Notes: generated by a model not told the origin, from the sequence alone. DNA of 64,000 nucleotides from Nomia melanderi (GCF_051020985.1 NC_135009.1:11602606-11666605); one strand, 5' to 3'; shown: positions 50,223-61,000, numbered from the stretch's first letter. Numbers and translations are program-made.

Positions 50223-51718
50223 TATTGTAGGTGTCTTGCTCAGTTATGAGTAGATAGTGGATCTTTATGGAAATTCAAAATTTTAACAGTATAATTGGGA
50301 AAGTAGAATTACTGTGGAAAATGATTATTCTTAACAATTATTAGAGAGAGCACTATACTTCCGATATTTTGTGGATTTGTTCGTTTTGCGTGAGTTTTGC
50401 GCAATTTTGCGTTTCCAGATTTTCAGTAAATGCATGAAAATCCGTAGTCTAGTTATGAGGATATTAGAATATTTCTTTGAGCGTAATTATTCTATTCGGT
50501 GATAATGCTAGTGTAATAATATTTCATTCTTATTTGGAATTCTGGAATCGTTTGCCTTCTCCTATTATCTTCAATTATATGTATCTATTCCAAATTAGTT
50601 ACTAATTCTATTCCCTTCTGTACTAATTATCCTAACTCTAAATCCAGAATTTCGAAACTCAAACTTAGAATAACTTCCAAAAACGTTCACTGATCGCTCT
50701 TAACCTTTTGCTGGAAAGACATGCCACGTCAAGATGTCTTTCTTGCAAAATTGCTAACGACTCCTTATACACGTCGATTAATGAACGATTAATAAACAAA
50801 ATTAGCGCACACATCTGCGTGAAACGTTTGAAAACAGAATCCTTCGCGCGAGACATTGCCAGATCTCCGAATTTCCAACTCAAAATATTAAACACTAACC
50901 ATACCAACACTTTTCCTACCGTAACGAATAAAACAACATGATAAATATTTCTTAATGAATATAGTAACGAAAGAAAAAATAACAATTGAAGAACCACAAG
51001 ATGATCAAACAATATAAGAATCGATATAAAATTCACTAAAGAAGAACTATAATTTTAGATCCGATGATTTCACGGTCCCCGGTTAGCGTGAAACACTCCG
51101 ATCTCGATTTTCTGTTCTAACGAGTCTCGACGAATCGCGGGCCTCCATCTAACCAGAAAATGAATACATATTTTCGCGCGATCCGCCGAGAGAATTGCGT
51201 TCCATGAGGGTAACGTGAAATTCCCGGCGTGAACCACGGATTTTTCGCGGAGCCCGTGTCTCGCGGGAGATTCATGCGAGAACCAGACAAGGTTAGCGTG
51301 TTCCCGGAGAGCGGCGTTTCCCGTTGACACGCAGACAACCGTGGAAACGTTTCTCCGCGCCGCGTTGTCGCTGGGGGTAATGGGCGGAGATAAGGATGAG
51401 AGGTCGCGTGCGTACACCGCGCGCCGCGGCTTCCTCGAGGAGGCTTCTTTCTTTATGAAACGTCCGCGGACCGACGAATGGAAATCGTTAACGGCCCGAA
51501 GAACACGGCGAGCGGTCTCATTTTTCTGCCGTCGCGATGCGGCGAGCGGCTGGGAACGCTGCTAGACGAACACACGTTTCCCTCTGGACAAACGTCGGGT
51601 GAATACTGTCGGATTGGCGGGGGGCTTTGACGAGAACAAGCACAGGTGTATTTGTATTTTTATTGAAATGCAGTATGAGTGACTAAGATTAAACTAAAGT
51701 GTGTGTCTTAATTTAGTC
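50223..51718. other. Unique DNA
   Basis: AT-rich to 51050, GC-rich 51060-51630. No gene. Confidence 0.35.
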
Positions 51719-52618
51719 TGCGCAATGCTATACTCTACGCTGGTCTACTTTGATCTGCTACTCTAGATTCTTAAAATATACTGTTCCATGCTGGCCCACT
51801 CTGACCTGCTCTCGAGTCGCAAAACTACTCTTTCTATGCTAGTTTGTTCTGTTCCGTCTCTTTCAACTCGCAAAATTACATTATCTATGCTAGTCCACTC
51901 TGACCTGTTCCTCACTAAACTGTTACCGTTACCTGTTACTGGCAAAACTGCTCTTTCTACGCTAATCTACTCTGACCTGCTCCTCTCGACGCGCAAAACT
52001 AGTCTTTCTACGCTAGTCTAGTCTGTCCCATTCTTTTCAACTGGCAAAACTACTCTTTCTACGCTAATCTACTCTGACTTGCTCCTCTCAACTCGCAAAA
52101 CTACTTTCCACGCTAGTCTACTCTGTCCCGTTCCTCTCAACTCACAAAACTACACTATTTACGCTAGTCCACTCTGACCTACTCCTCTCGACTCGCAAAA
52201 CTAGTCTTTCTACGCTAGTCTAGTTTGTCCCATTCTTTTCAACTCGCAAAACTACTCTCTCTACGCTAGTCCACTCTGACCTGCTCCACTCAACTCGCAA
52301 AACCACTCTTTTCACGCTAGTCCACTCTGATCTGCTCCATTCAACTCGCAAAACCACTCTTTTCACGCTAGTCCACTCTGATCTGCTCCATTCAACTCGC
52401 AAAACCACTCTTTTCACGCTAGTTTAATCTGTCCCGTTCCTCTCAACTCGCAAAACTGCATTATCTATGTTAGTTCACTCTGACCTGTTCCTCTCAACTT
52501 ACAAAACTACACTATCTACGCTAGTCCACTCTGACCTGCTTCTTTCGACTCGCAAAACTACTCTTTCTACCCTAGTCTAGTCTGTCCCATTCTTTTCAAC
52601 TCGCGAAACTACACTCTT
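51719..52618. repeat. 51-bp minisatellite, about 17 copies
   Basis: Unit: CTCTTTCTACGCTAGTCTA, then CTCTGACCTGCTCCTCTCAA, then CTCGCAAAACTA. Three neighbouring units at about 52260-52415 are almost exact. Because 51 is a multiple of three, the minus strand translates as a 17-residue peptide repeat, but without any start context or gene signal. Confidence 0.95.
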
Positions 52619-52888
52619 CCAAAAAAGGCCTTACAAGCATCTCAGATACTAATCCCTAAAAGTTTACTTTTTCTAAAACTCTAGTTATAGACGTTCCAGT
52701 TGGCCCAGAGTTTTAATTACAAAAGTTCTGTTTAGTACTTTAGAGATTCCATTGTATAATCCAAGAACGTCTGCAGTTATAAGGAATACTAAAAATGAAG
52801 AGATTAAGTAATGTTTGGTCGATATTAAAATTGACATTGACTTCACTGGTACTAATTTATTCTATTGATCGTATACAAAACAGTCTGT
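52619..52888. other. Unique AT-rich DNA
   Basis: Nothing recognised. Confidence 0.35.
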
Positions 52889-53061
52889 TTAACGCCAAAA
52901 TTACCGAATGAGTGATATTGATTCACTTCAGAATTTTTATTTTGCAAGTATTTAAATTGCCGAGGCGTTTCTGTGAGAGATTTCAAATTACGAAACGTGT
53001 TCTAATTTTTATGAGAAATTAGAAATAAGTCACTCTAATTGCTCGGTAGTTTTAGTGTTAA
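52889..53061 (+). mobile_element. Family-E TTAA element, 173 bp, complete ends
   Basis: TTAACGCCAAAATTACCGA at the left and TCGGTAGTTTTAGTGTTAA at the right form a 19-bp inverted terminal repeat with two mismatches. The interior shares ATTTTGCAAGTAT with 57612-57764 and 35036-35251. Confidence 0.8.
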
Positions 53062-54348
53062 TTATACACTGGTTACGTGTATCGTTATCTGGACAGCATA
53101 CGAGCTTATCCCACACGACTGGTCTATATAAAACTTATTCCACTTACCTGGCTCTATGCCAATTTTACTTAACCGTCTGGCCACAACATATTTATTCCAC
53201 TTGTTCATCTGCAAACGACATTTTACAATCCATGCAATCTTCTCCGATTAATAGAAGATAATTCTATTTGAAGAGAATGGATCTGCGGCATGGAATAAGA
53301 TCACCCGTCTGTCAACATACATATTTATACTACTTATCCAGCACTGTACAAGCTTTCTCCATTTCCAGCAATTCACGCTGTCACTTATATCCACAAACTA
53401 ATCCCGGAACTAAAATATACCGCAAAATTCTTAAAAATAACAACTCCAACTGTTCCCCTATCGCAACGCTGATTTTATATAACATTCTAACATTCCTTTC
53501 GAATATTTGTAATTAAAAACGAAACTGAAAAATTCTAATCGTTTAGTATCGATAGTTTAATTTAATGTCTAATTTTCGGTACTTATAATTTTTGATTATT
53601 GATATTTATAATATAATATTCAACTACTGATACTTTCATCTTCATTTCTAACTGTTACTAATCAAAACTCACAAGCCAACAATCAACCATTAAATCGCGA
53701 CAATCACCACTAAAAACAATCACAAACCTCAACATCAACATCAAATTTACAGAACGAGTCGATTTGATTCACATTGAATTTCATAAGCATTTGTTAAATA
53801 TTTACGTCGATTTCCTAGCCTACAATCTACTCTTAAACCTCTAATTTCCAAGATCAAAATGAACAGATAACAATTCATCTAAGAATAGAACAAACTACAG
53901 TAAACGTCAGTAAATCGAAAGACTCGGTTACACGCACGCGAGCATCGATAATGACACGAGAATCCCAAGAACTTTATTTATTAGCCGCACGGGCGCTCGG
54001 CACTCAATAAAAAACCATCCGGATCCGAACGAAACGGTAAGCCTGAGCCGCCTACAAAAAACGCGTCGATCGTTCCGCGGGAACGAGAGAATGATTTCCC
54101 TATAAATCGAGGAGCCGGTCTCGCCGGGCGCTTTTTTTAAATCCCCCGGATTTCGAATTAAATATTTCAGCAGGGCCGGTGACGCGGTCGTTCGTTCCCA
54201 GGCCGTTTAATCGCAGGCCGGCCCGTAGTGTCGAATCGATGCGGAATGTAGGTCGAATTCGGCTTACCGGAATTGATTTCTCCGGTTTCTGAATTATTGT
54301 TGTAGTGCGCGTGCACTGGACTGTGTGACAATCCGTCTCCCCCTTCCC

Positions 54349-54350
<2 letters not shown>
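53062..54350. other. Unique DNA with a weak minisatellite-like start
   Basis: 53080-53260 carries degenerate ACTTATTCCACTT/CTGGCC wording like the 31895 array. The rest is AT-rich to 53930, then GC-richer. Confidence 0.35.
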
Positions 54351-54391
<41 letters not shown>

Positions 54392-54402
54392 TCTTCTTCT
54401 TT
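54351..54402. repeat. (CT)n / (CTT)n microsatellite
   Basis: A near-perfect CT run to 54391, followed by TTCTTCTTCTTTT. Confidence 0.95.
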
Positions 54403-54624
54403 TCACCGTATCCCGGCGTTCCCAGTCCGCGAACGCAAAACGCGATACCCGCATGCAATATCAAAGCGTTCATTGTCAAACCGCTTGACGCGAGTCCCGC
54501 GCGGCGCATGAAACGATTTCGATTGATACCGTTCCCGTACCGAGAATTCCGGTTCTTACTTCGCGGAGCGCCCGACAATGGAAGGAATGCGACCTTGTTT
54601 TTCGCATCGCGGAGAGAGCGAGTG
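54403..54624. other. Unique GC-rich DNA
   Basis: Frames open on both strands. No gene. Confidence 0.3.
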
Positions 54625-55489
54625 TCATTGGCTTTGAAGTTTTATTGTCGCGTTCGGCGTGACGCTTGTGTTACGGCGTCCGAGGGAGTATTGTGAATGG
54701 GTATTAGTTTCGGGAAATGGGAAGATGGAATAGAAGCTTTCACGTTGTTGCGATTAAATTGGAAATAGTAATAGCTGTGGAAGCTGTTTGATGATATTAA
54801 CCCTTTGACGGATTTTGCGAGAGCCCGGTAGAAAAACGCCGAGCGGCGCGATCGCGCTTTTCCTTTCAATTTGGAAACTGAATGACGCTTTTCTGTTTTT
54901 GGAAAAACAGATTTTGAATGGCGCGATCGTTGCGTTCTTTCAGTTTCATTCCCGGGTAATGAGAAAAATAAAAACGAATAATTAGAATGGAAAGGAATAA
55001 ATAAGCTTCGTCTGGTTCTACGAACTAAGTAGTTAAGGGAAATCAGTGTATGAGAAGTGAATATTGCAAATGATCGATTTCAAAGGAATTCGAGAATCCG
55101 AATGTACTGTTATCTATTATAATTACAAAGTTCGTTCTTCTTTTCTGTAGTCATTGACTTTGAAGTTTTATTGTTGCGTTCGGCGTGACGCTTGTGTTAC
55201 GGTGTTCGAGGGAGTATTGTGAATTCGCTTCGGGAAATGGGAATATGGAATAGAAGTTTTTATGTTATTGGAATAATGATGTTCGTATCAGAAAATGGAA
55301 TGGGAAGATGGAATAGAAGTTATGTTATTGTAATTATATTGGAAACAGTAATAGGTGTAGAAGCTGTTTGATGGTATTAAGGGAAATCAGTGTATGAGAA
55401 GTGAATATTGCAAATGTTCGATTTCAAAGGAATTCGAGAATTCGAATGTGCTGTTATCTAATCACAAAGCTTCGTTCTCCTTTTCTATA
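54625..55489. repeat. Tandem duplication, one copy with and one without a TTAA element
   Basis: Copy 1 starts TCATTGGCTTTGAAGTTTTA (54625), copy 2 TCATTGACTTTGAAGTTTTA (55151). They share GGCGTGACGCTTGTGTTACG, AGCTGTTTGATG and GGGAAATCAGTGTATGAGAA. Copy 1 alone contains the insert 54797-55036. Copy 2 has a small internal duplication at about 55240-55330. Confidence 0.92.
54797..55036 (+). mobile_element. Family-K TTAA element with a matching empty site
   Basis: TTAACCCTTTGACGG at the left; a second TTAA at 55033-55036. The duplicated flank at 55377-55380 has a single TTAA at the same position. Shares its body with 26950-27204 but stops at CTACGAACTAAGTAG, about 55 bp short of that copy's end, so the right terminus is atypical or internally deleted. 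Confidence 0.88.
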
Positions 55490-56061
55490 ATATTAACTAT
55501 AATTGTCACATCATTTGGAAAAATATTAATATATTAATATTGATAAGACAGTTTGAATAACGGATTGTTTTAATTACGGTAGTTTTAATTAAACACTAGC
55601 TTCATCTATGATTCAACACACAAGAATATCTCCACTTCTAAATCGCCGATGTCTTAAAATATCTATCCCATGCACTGTCAATCCACAGAGCAGATTAATC
55701 AAATCCGGATTTACTAATCCAGAAAATCCAGAACTGTAATTTCCAGGAGATCCATGAATATTTCGAAACACAATGATTGACAGATAACGCGAGGCCTTCG
55801 TTGTATTTCCAGCTATCCCGTGGTCCATTGACCCTTTACGATCGGCACATTTTTCTGGCGACAATGCCAACTAGTCGAAGTAAACACATATATTTTCAAA
55901 GTTATTTTTTATAGGTGGTTTATAATAAACATATGGGTATCAAAAATTTGTTAAAGTTAATGTGTTTTGTCGAATATAAATTCTGTAAAGAATAATAAAT
56001 GCAATACCTCTCGATCGTAAAATAACACTAAGAAAAAAAAGAATGATTTCGGAAACAAATA
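55490..56061. other. Unique AT-rich DNA
   Basis: TTGACCCTTTACGATCGG at 55827 may be another decayed element end. No gene. Confidence 0.35.
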
Positions 56062-56562
56062 CTAACCGTTTGCACTCGAGAGCATTTCAGTCGCCATTTT
56101 TTCAAATTATAAAATTTCAAATTCAATATTAAACCTTCTGTAACGTACCAACACATAAAACATCGAAATAAAATAGTTCTATCCCTCAATTCACACAAGA
56201 TAATTAACTCGAGAGCCTTTCAGTCGCCATTTTTTCAACTTATAAAATCATAAATTCAATATTGAACCTTATGTAACATACCAACACATAAAACATCGAA
56301 ATAAAGTAGTTCTATCCCTTAATTCTCACAAGGCAATTAACTCGAGAGCCTTTCAGTCGCCATTTTCTCAAATTATAAAATCTCAAATTCAATATTGAAC
56401 CTTGTGTAACGTACCAACACATAAAACATCGAAATAAAACATTTCCGACCCCTAATTTACACAAGATAATTAATCGTATTACTCGCGAAAAATATCGTGA
56501 ATATTTAGTCAGAAACTAATGAATGCATGTAATGAAAAATATTGTCGAGTGCAACAGTTTAA
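56062..56562 (+). mobile_element. Family-B TTAA element with its 133-bp segment in three copies (501 bp)
   Basis: Outer ends CTAACCGTTTGCACTCGAG and GTCGAGTGCAACAGTTTAA. CTCGAGAGC recurs at 56075, 56208 and 56341, period 133. The remaining right part matches 15600-15726. Removing two units leaves 235 bp, the standard length of this family. The second and third units join TTAA directly to CTCGAG, lacking the CCCTTTGCA of a true terminus. Confidence 0.9.
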
Positions 56563-56781
56563 ACGTCGCCATATTGACGGCTCCGATCGCGAAGGGTTAA
56601 TATCGTTCACCTTCGAATGATGGAATTATGAAATGCAAATGTCCGCGGTTATACGTTCGGGAACTTTATGGTAATGCGCCGGGCGAATGGGATCCGGGCG
56701 AGACGAAGATTTCATGTAGATTAATGGAAAAATGATTGTCTTCTGGAATCGACTGACAGACCTGCCACGTTTGCGTTCCAG
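56563..56781. other. Intron/flank immediately upstream of the Dscam exon
   Basis: Short unique sequence ending in the splice acceptor. No other signal seen except a GAAGGGTTAA at 56591-56600 that looks like an orphan TTAA-element end. Confidence 0.5.
56753..56781 (+). other. 3' splice site of the Dscam exon (branch point to AG)
   Basis: The exon is preceded by CAG at 56779-56781. A CTGAC branch-point-like motif lies at 56753-56757, about 25 bases upstream. The pyrimidine tract between them is short and weak (ttgcgttccag), common in insect introns. Choosing this AG gives an open frame that enters directly into the conserved Ig1 sequence. Confidence 0.75.
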
Positions 56782-56968
56782 CGTACATTTTGGACAGCGT
56801 CGTTGGCCAGCAAGGACCGGTGTTCGTTCTCGAGCCGCCGAGCACCTTGGTCTTCTCGAACACCACCGGCTCCCAGCTAAGCTGCTCCGCCCATGGGAGT
56901 CCGACGCCGCACGTCACCTGGATAACCAGCCCGGATCAGAGATCGGTCACCGCCGTGCCTGGGCTTAG
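56782..56968 (+). CDS. Internal coding exon of a Dscam-family cell-adhesion molecule (Dscam2-like favoured), first half of Ig domain 1
   Basis: Dscam proteins are neuronal surface receptors of the immunoglobulin superfamily (Ig domains, fibronectin III repeats, one membrane span) that mediate homophilic recognition between neurites. The exon has two leading bases completing a codon, 61 whole codons and two trailing bases (AG), so it sits between a phase-1 and a phase-2 intron. It begins Y-I-L-D-S-V-V. The stretch GPVFVLEPPS (codons 11-20), then FSNTTG with an N-T-T glycosylation sequon (N26), the B-strand cysteine in LSCSAHGSP (C34), the core tryptophan in VTWI (W46) and a final VPGLR make the characteristic start of Dscam Ig1. 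The second Ig cysteine must lie in the next exon, beyond this window. There is no start codon or signal peptide here, so a leader exon lies upstream. Family assignment is firm; which Dscam paralogue is not, and Dscam2-like is my best guess from memory of the family. GC-rich compared with the AT-rich introns around it. Confidence 0.92.
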
Positions 56969-56974
56969 GTAAGC
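56967..56974 (+). other. 5' splice site of the Dscam exon
   Basis: AG|GTAAGC, with GT at 56969-56970, is a strong donor. Read through without splicing, the frame stops at once (AGG TAA), which supports the exon end here. Confidence 0.85.
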
Positions 56975-57108
56975 AATTAACATAAGTGCCTCATATGGGA
57001 CAATCAATTCAGCCGACTGAATTCGGCACCAATAATTCCGATGCCTCCGGAAATTGTCGCCTCGCCTCATAATATCGGTTCAGAATGAAATGTTCGGTGC
57101 TGAACATT

Positions 57109-57530
57109 TTAACCCCTTCCCCTATAATATCGCGGTGAAGGTTTCAAATAGAACTTAACAAACATTATTCTTCAATCTGTTCGAATTCAAACTATGTATT
57201 ATTCCTAAGATTTTAACCCCTTGCCCTATAATATCGTGGTGAAGATTTCAAATAGAACTTAACAAACATTATTCTTCAATCTGTTCGAATTCAAACTATG
57301 TATTATTCCTAAGATTTTAACCCCTTGCCCTATAATATCGTGGTGAAGATTTCAAATAGAACTTAACAAACATTATTATTCAATATGTTCGAATTCAAAC
57401 TATGTATTATTCCTAAGGTTTTAACCCCTTGCCCTATAATATCGTGGTGAAGATTTCAAATAGAACTTAACAAACATTATTATTCAATCTGTTCGAATTC
57501 AAACTATGTATTATTCCTCTGTTATCAACT
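57109..57530 (+). repeat. 104-bp array of the left part of a family-C TTAA element, 4 copies
   Basis: TTAACCCC starts at 57109, 57213, 57317 and 57421, exactly 104 bp apart. The units are almost identical (CCTATAATATCG, GGTGAAG(A/G)TTTCAAATAGA, ACTTAACAAACATTATT). The left 115 bp of 40607-40881 is the single-copy relative. The right half of the element is missing beyond about 57540. Confidence 0.94.
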
Positions 57531-57611
57531 ATTACATTTTAGAGCAGCGGTTTCCAACCTTTATGCTACTACGCCTCTCTAAACAAATTTTTTTCCGCGG
57601 CTCCGTATCTT

Positions 57612-57764
57612 TTAACACTAAAACTACCGGATGGGAGAAATTGACCCATCTCAGAATTTTGATTTTGCAAGTATATAAATTGTGAACGCGTTTTTGCGAA
57701 AGATTTTCAATTACATCTGTGTAGATCAAACCGAAACCAGTCATTTTGATTAGTACGGTAGTTA
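57612..57764 (+). mobile_element. Family-E TTAA element, about 153 bp
   Basis: Starts TTAACACTAAAACTACCGGA, ends TACGGTAGTTAA. Shares GATTTTGCAAGTATATAAAT-like blocks with 52889-53061. Within the Dscam intron. Confidence 0.75.
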
Positions 57765-59086
57765 ATAACAATTGTTACTGTTAATGTTAATGTTAATATC
57801 AATTCCTATATTGTCTGATTCTTCAGTTCTTCAATTCTCGCCTTTCCTTTTGTGTCTGTTTTCAGTAGAAAACACTCATCGTCTAGCTTGTTTCTCTTGA
57901 TTTTACTTTATTTGACTGGTTACGGAAAAGTGTCGGTACAGTAGTTGACAGAAACATTTCCATCAAAAGAAATATTGCGGAATATATATAGAACATACTG
58001 TTTAAAAGATATATTATTTAATATAAAAATTATGATCCACACTGCTGCGAGTATATGAACAGTTTTACATTTTCGTAAACGTAAAGAACAAATGTATAAG
58101 TAGGAAATATTAATAGTCGATCGAAGGAAGATAGTATTTGTAATCGACATTGCCTATGTTACAAACTAGCCACTCAGGATTTCTAATTATATCTTACTAA
58201 GTCTTCGAACAGTCCTCTGACTAGAAACTTCCTGGAAACCTCGTTGCATCCTCACGCTTTGGATACTCGTCTGATTAATGGCTCACTGATTCCACTGTCT
58301 AATTCCCATACATCTCTACTGTACACGTCTGAGAACACGCTGACCACTACTACTAACGTTCATACATCCTTACAACACTGATTCGACAAACATTCAATAT
58401 TCCTATATCTTCCACGAAACTTCAACCTATCCTAATCCTGGACTCCCGCTGCTAACAATACCTTCTACTGTAATTTCACTGAAATATCGCTATTTACTAC
58501 ACGTTCAACAGCATCCACGTCTTCCGCGAGATAAATCTCCTACTGTACTATGCAAACTTTATATCACTTGTCGGATGAAGCGTTGACATCGTTTACTTCG
58601 CGTTCTCGGATATAGCCTCGCTCTGACGAGATGACGTGCTATCCGCGAGCGGTCAGGACCGAGCAAGACTCTTCCGTTCGCACTGTTCGAGCCACCTTAG
58701 TTTTCGATGCATGGTTATTATCGCGTTCGCGGACAGTAAAAATATTGAGCCGCAAAAATAGGAAAAATGCAAATGTACTCCGAGAGTTAACCCTTTCTGG
58801 GTACTCCGGCCGTTATTTATTTTAATTTTGTGATATTGGAACATGTTTGTATCAATGCCATTTACTTTAATTAATGCACTGTGAAGAAATAGATATAATT
58901 TTAGAACGTTAAGCGCCAAGCCTGCTTTGTCTGTCTCTCCGTCTGATCCGCGAGATAAGATTCCTTCGAAATCGGCTTTCGGCCGAGGATTGGGTTACAA
59001 AGGAGTACAAACATTTTAGAAATGTTTTTGACACACGTTAAACGCCGCGTCAGTCACCGATGGAACTCCCAAAAAGAGGCTTCAGC
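57765..59086. other. Intronic unique DNA
   Basis: AT-rich. 58150-58560 has faint ACT-CTGACTA-type minisatellite wording. TTAACCCTTTCTGGGTAC at 58787 is a probable orphan element end. Confidence 0.4.
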
Positions 59087-59297
59087 TTAACCCTTTGCGG
59101 ACGAAGGTTCTCCGAAATGTAAAACCTTCAACGGACGAAGCTAAATTACATGCCAATTGCTTAAACAACAGAAAGAACAGAAACTACATTCTAATCTCTT
59201 GCTGTCCGAGTAATAGAATCATTTGTCCGCGACACAGTCTTCCAAATATGAGCGTTTCATCTCGCCGAAATGTCGACACTCGTCCGCGAAGGGTTGA
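59087..59297. mobile_element. TTAA element with 19-bp inverted ends (GCGGACGA type), 211 bp
   Basis: TTAACCCTTTGCGGACGAA at the left; CTCGTCCGCGAAGGGTTGA at the right. The ends are inverted with three mismatches, and the right TTAA has decayed to TTGA. Same left terminus as 30207. Confidence 0.8.
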
Positions 59298-61000
59298 AAT
59301 ACCAACCGTAACTTTTGCAATGACGTTGAAAAAATCGTGCGGACATGACGTACGGTGACCTGGGAATCTAACAAACGTTCGGATCACTGTCCACGATCTA
59401 GATTAAAGGTAGAAACGGAAGATAATTCTATTTGCCCGTCGCTCGCCGAGATCAGCCTGTCCCGGCGATGTCACGAAGACATTCGCCGAGGATGAACAGG
59501 CCGCTGGGAACGTTGCCCGACTGACGGGGACAGGCTTTCGTCGGCGAGACGACGGCTTCCAGTAATTCCCGTTTCAGTTATCGAGCTGCCTTTGTAAGAC
59601 ACCGTTTTTCAGCCGCGAAACCCGCGGCCCGCAAGAGCAGCGCCGCGGCAAGATAGAAAAGGGGCTAAGCGGATTAGCTCCTCCCGGGATTTAGAAGTTT
59701 CGAGCCGCTGTAAATTGCCGGAGTTCCCTAACGCGCTTCCGCGATCAAACTTACATTGTCCTCTGCCGCGGAAAAATCGTCGCGAAGTTGTCGCGCAACT
59801 TCCGCGGGATTAATTGACAATCGGGAAGACCGCGGACCTATCGGGCGTCCTATTTGCTTCTGTCTTCCAATTATAGTGTGAAAAGTCCTTACGATTTTGT
59901 GCGAGCTTCTTTAAGCTGTGCGAAGTATGGTTCGATTGTTTGAATGATAAACAGATTTTTTTGGTATGTACTAAAAATGGAGGAGTGATTGGGTGTATGA
60001 AGAAGAGTTAATGAGAGTAGTCGTCTAATTAGATCACAGATATTGTGTTGTTACGAAGGAAATATCAGAAAGTAACGTTTATTCAAATAAATTTACTTTG
60101 ATTTATTTCTCGAAGAACGTAGTAAGAAAATTCTAATTGATACTGATCAGAAGCGTTATATTTGTTTTCGTTTTTGAAGTTTTCCAAAGTTATTTGCAAA
60201 TTAGAATTGTTCCTTTAATTTCCTTTCAGTCTACATAGTAATATATTGGAGAACATAAATTGAAAATCCTGTTACTTAATATTTGTCTAAAAATATTTTC
60301 CGAGTGTTTGAGATTGACACAGCTATTCGAAGATATTTTTACTGTTATCGTTATCGATTCCGGGTTGTAGATATTGGATTGTTCTTCTCGAGGAAGATTA
60401 TTTAGTAGTTATTTGACGTTGCCGGTACCTTCGTGCTGTATGAGAAACTTGTTTACGAGGTGTTTGTCGAGTAAATGTTGACCGTGTCAACGGAATAGGT
60501 ACGGGACAACGAAATAGTTTCGTTTTATCAAATTCTCGGGTTACCCGGAGCGGAGCTATCTTTGATAATCGGACGCAGGTTATCTGTTGGTATCTGTCCC
60601 CGGAATACAGTCGGCGGAAGCCCTCCGGATCGGAGTAAGATTCGTATTATTGGAAGTTTGATGCTGCACGCTGGGCAATATCGTAACCGTGGCACCTGGG
60701 GAAACCATTTCCTCCTGGTAATTGAAATGTTCCTTATCCAATGGCCGTCTCGTAAGTTTGTCCGCAGTTGGATGTCCCCGGGGAACGCGTAAACTCTCGT
60801 TTCCCAGTGACTACGATAGTCGCGCCTCTCACGTTAATCACGGTGCAATACGTGGGCGATATGAAAAGGAGTGGAAGATTTCGATGTTAAATATCACTCG
60901 AGAACGAAATATTTATTAGCAATTATTCCTTCGAAATGAAAGAAACATCGTACAGGTGATATTTAAGAAATTATTTCCAAGTAAATAATTTAGATTCTCA
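59298..61000. other. Intronic unique DNA
   Basis: GC-rich 59390-59840, AT-rich 59880-60530, moderate to 60900. No exon-like conserved peptide found. Confidence 0.4.

Noticed and set aside
56790..56972. Treating the Dscam segment as a free-standing 60-codon gene
   Set aside because: The frame has no ATG (it would start at TTG) and ends exactly at a donor splice site; the conserved sequence extends upstream of it to the acceptor.
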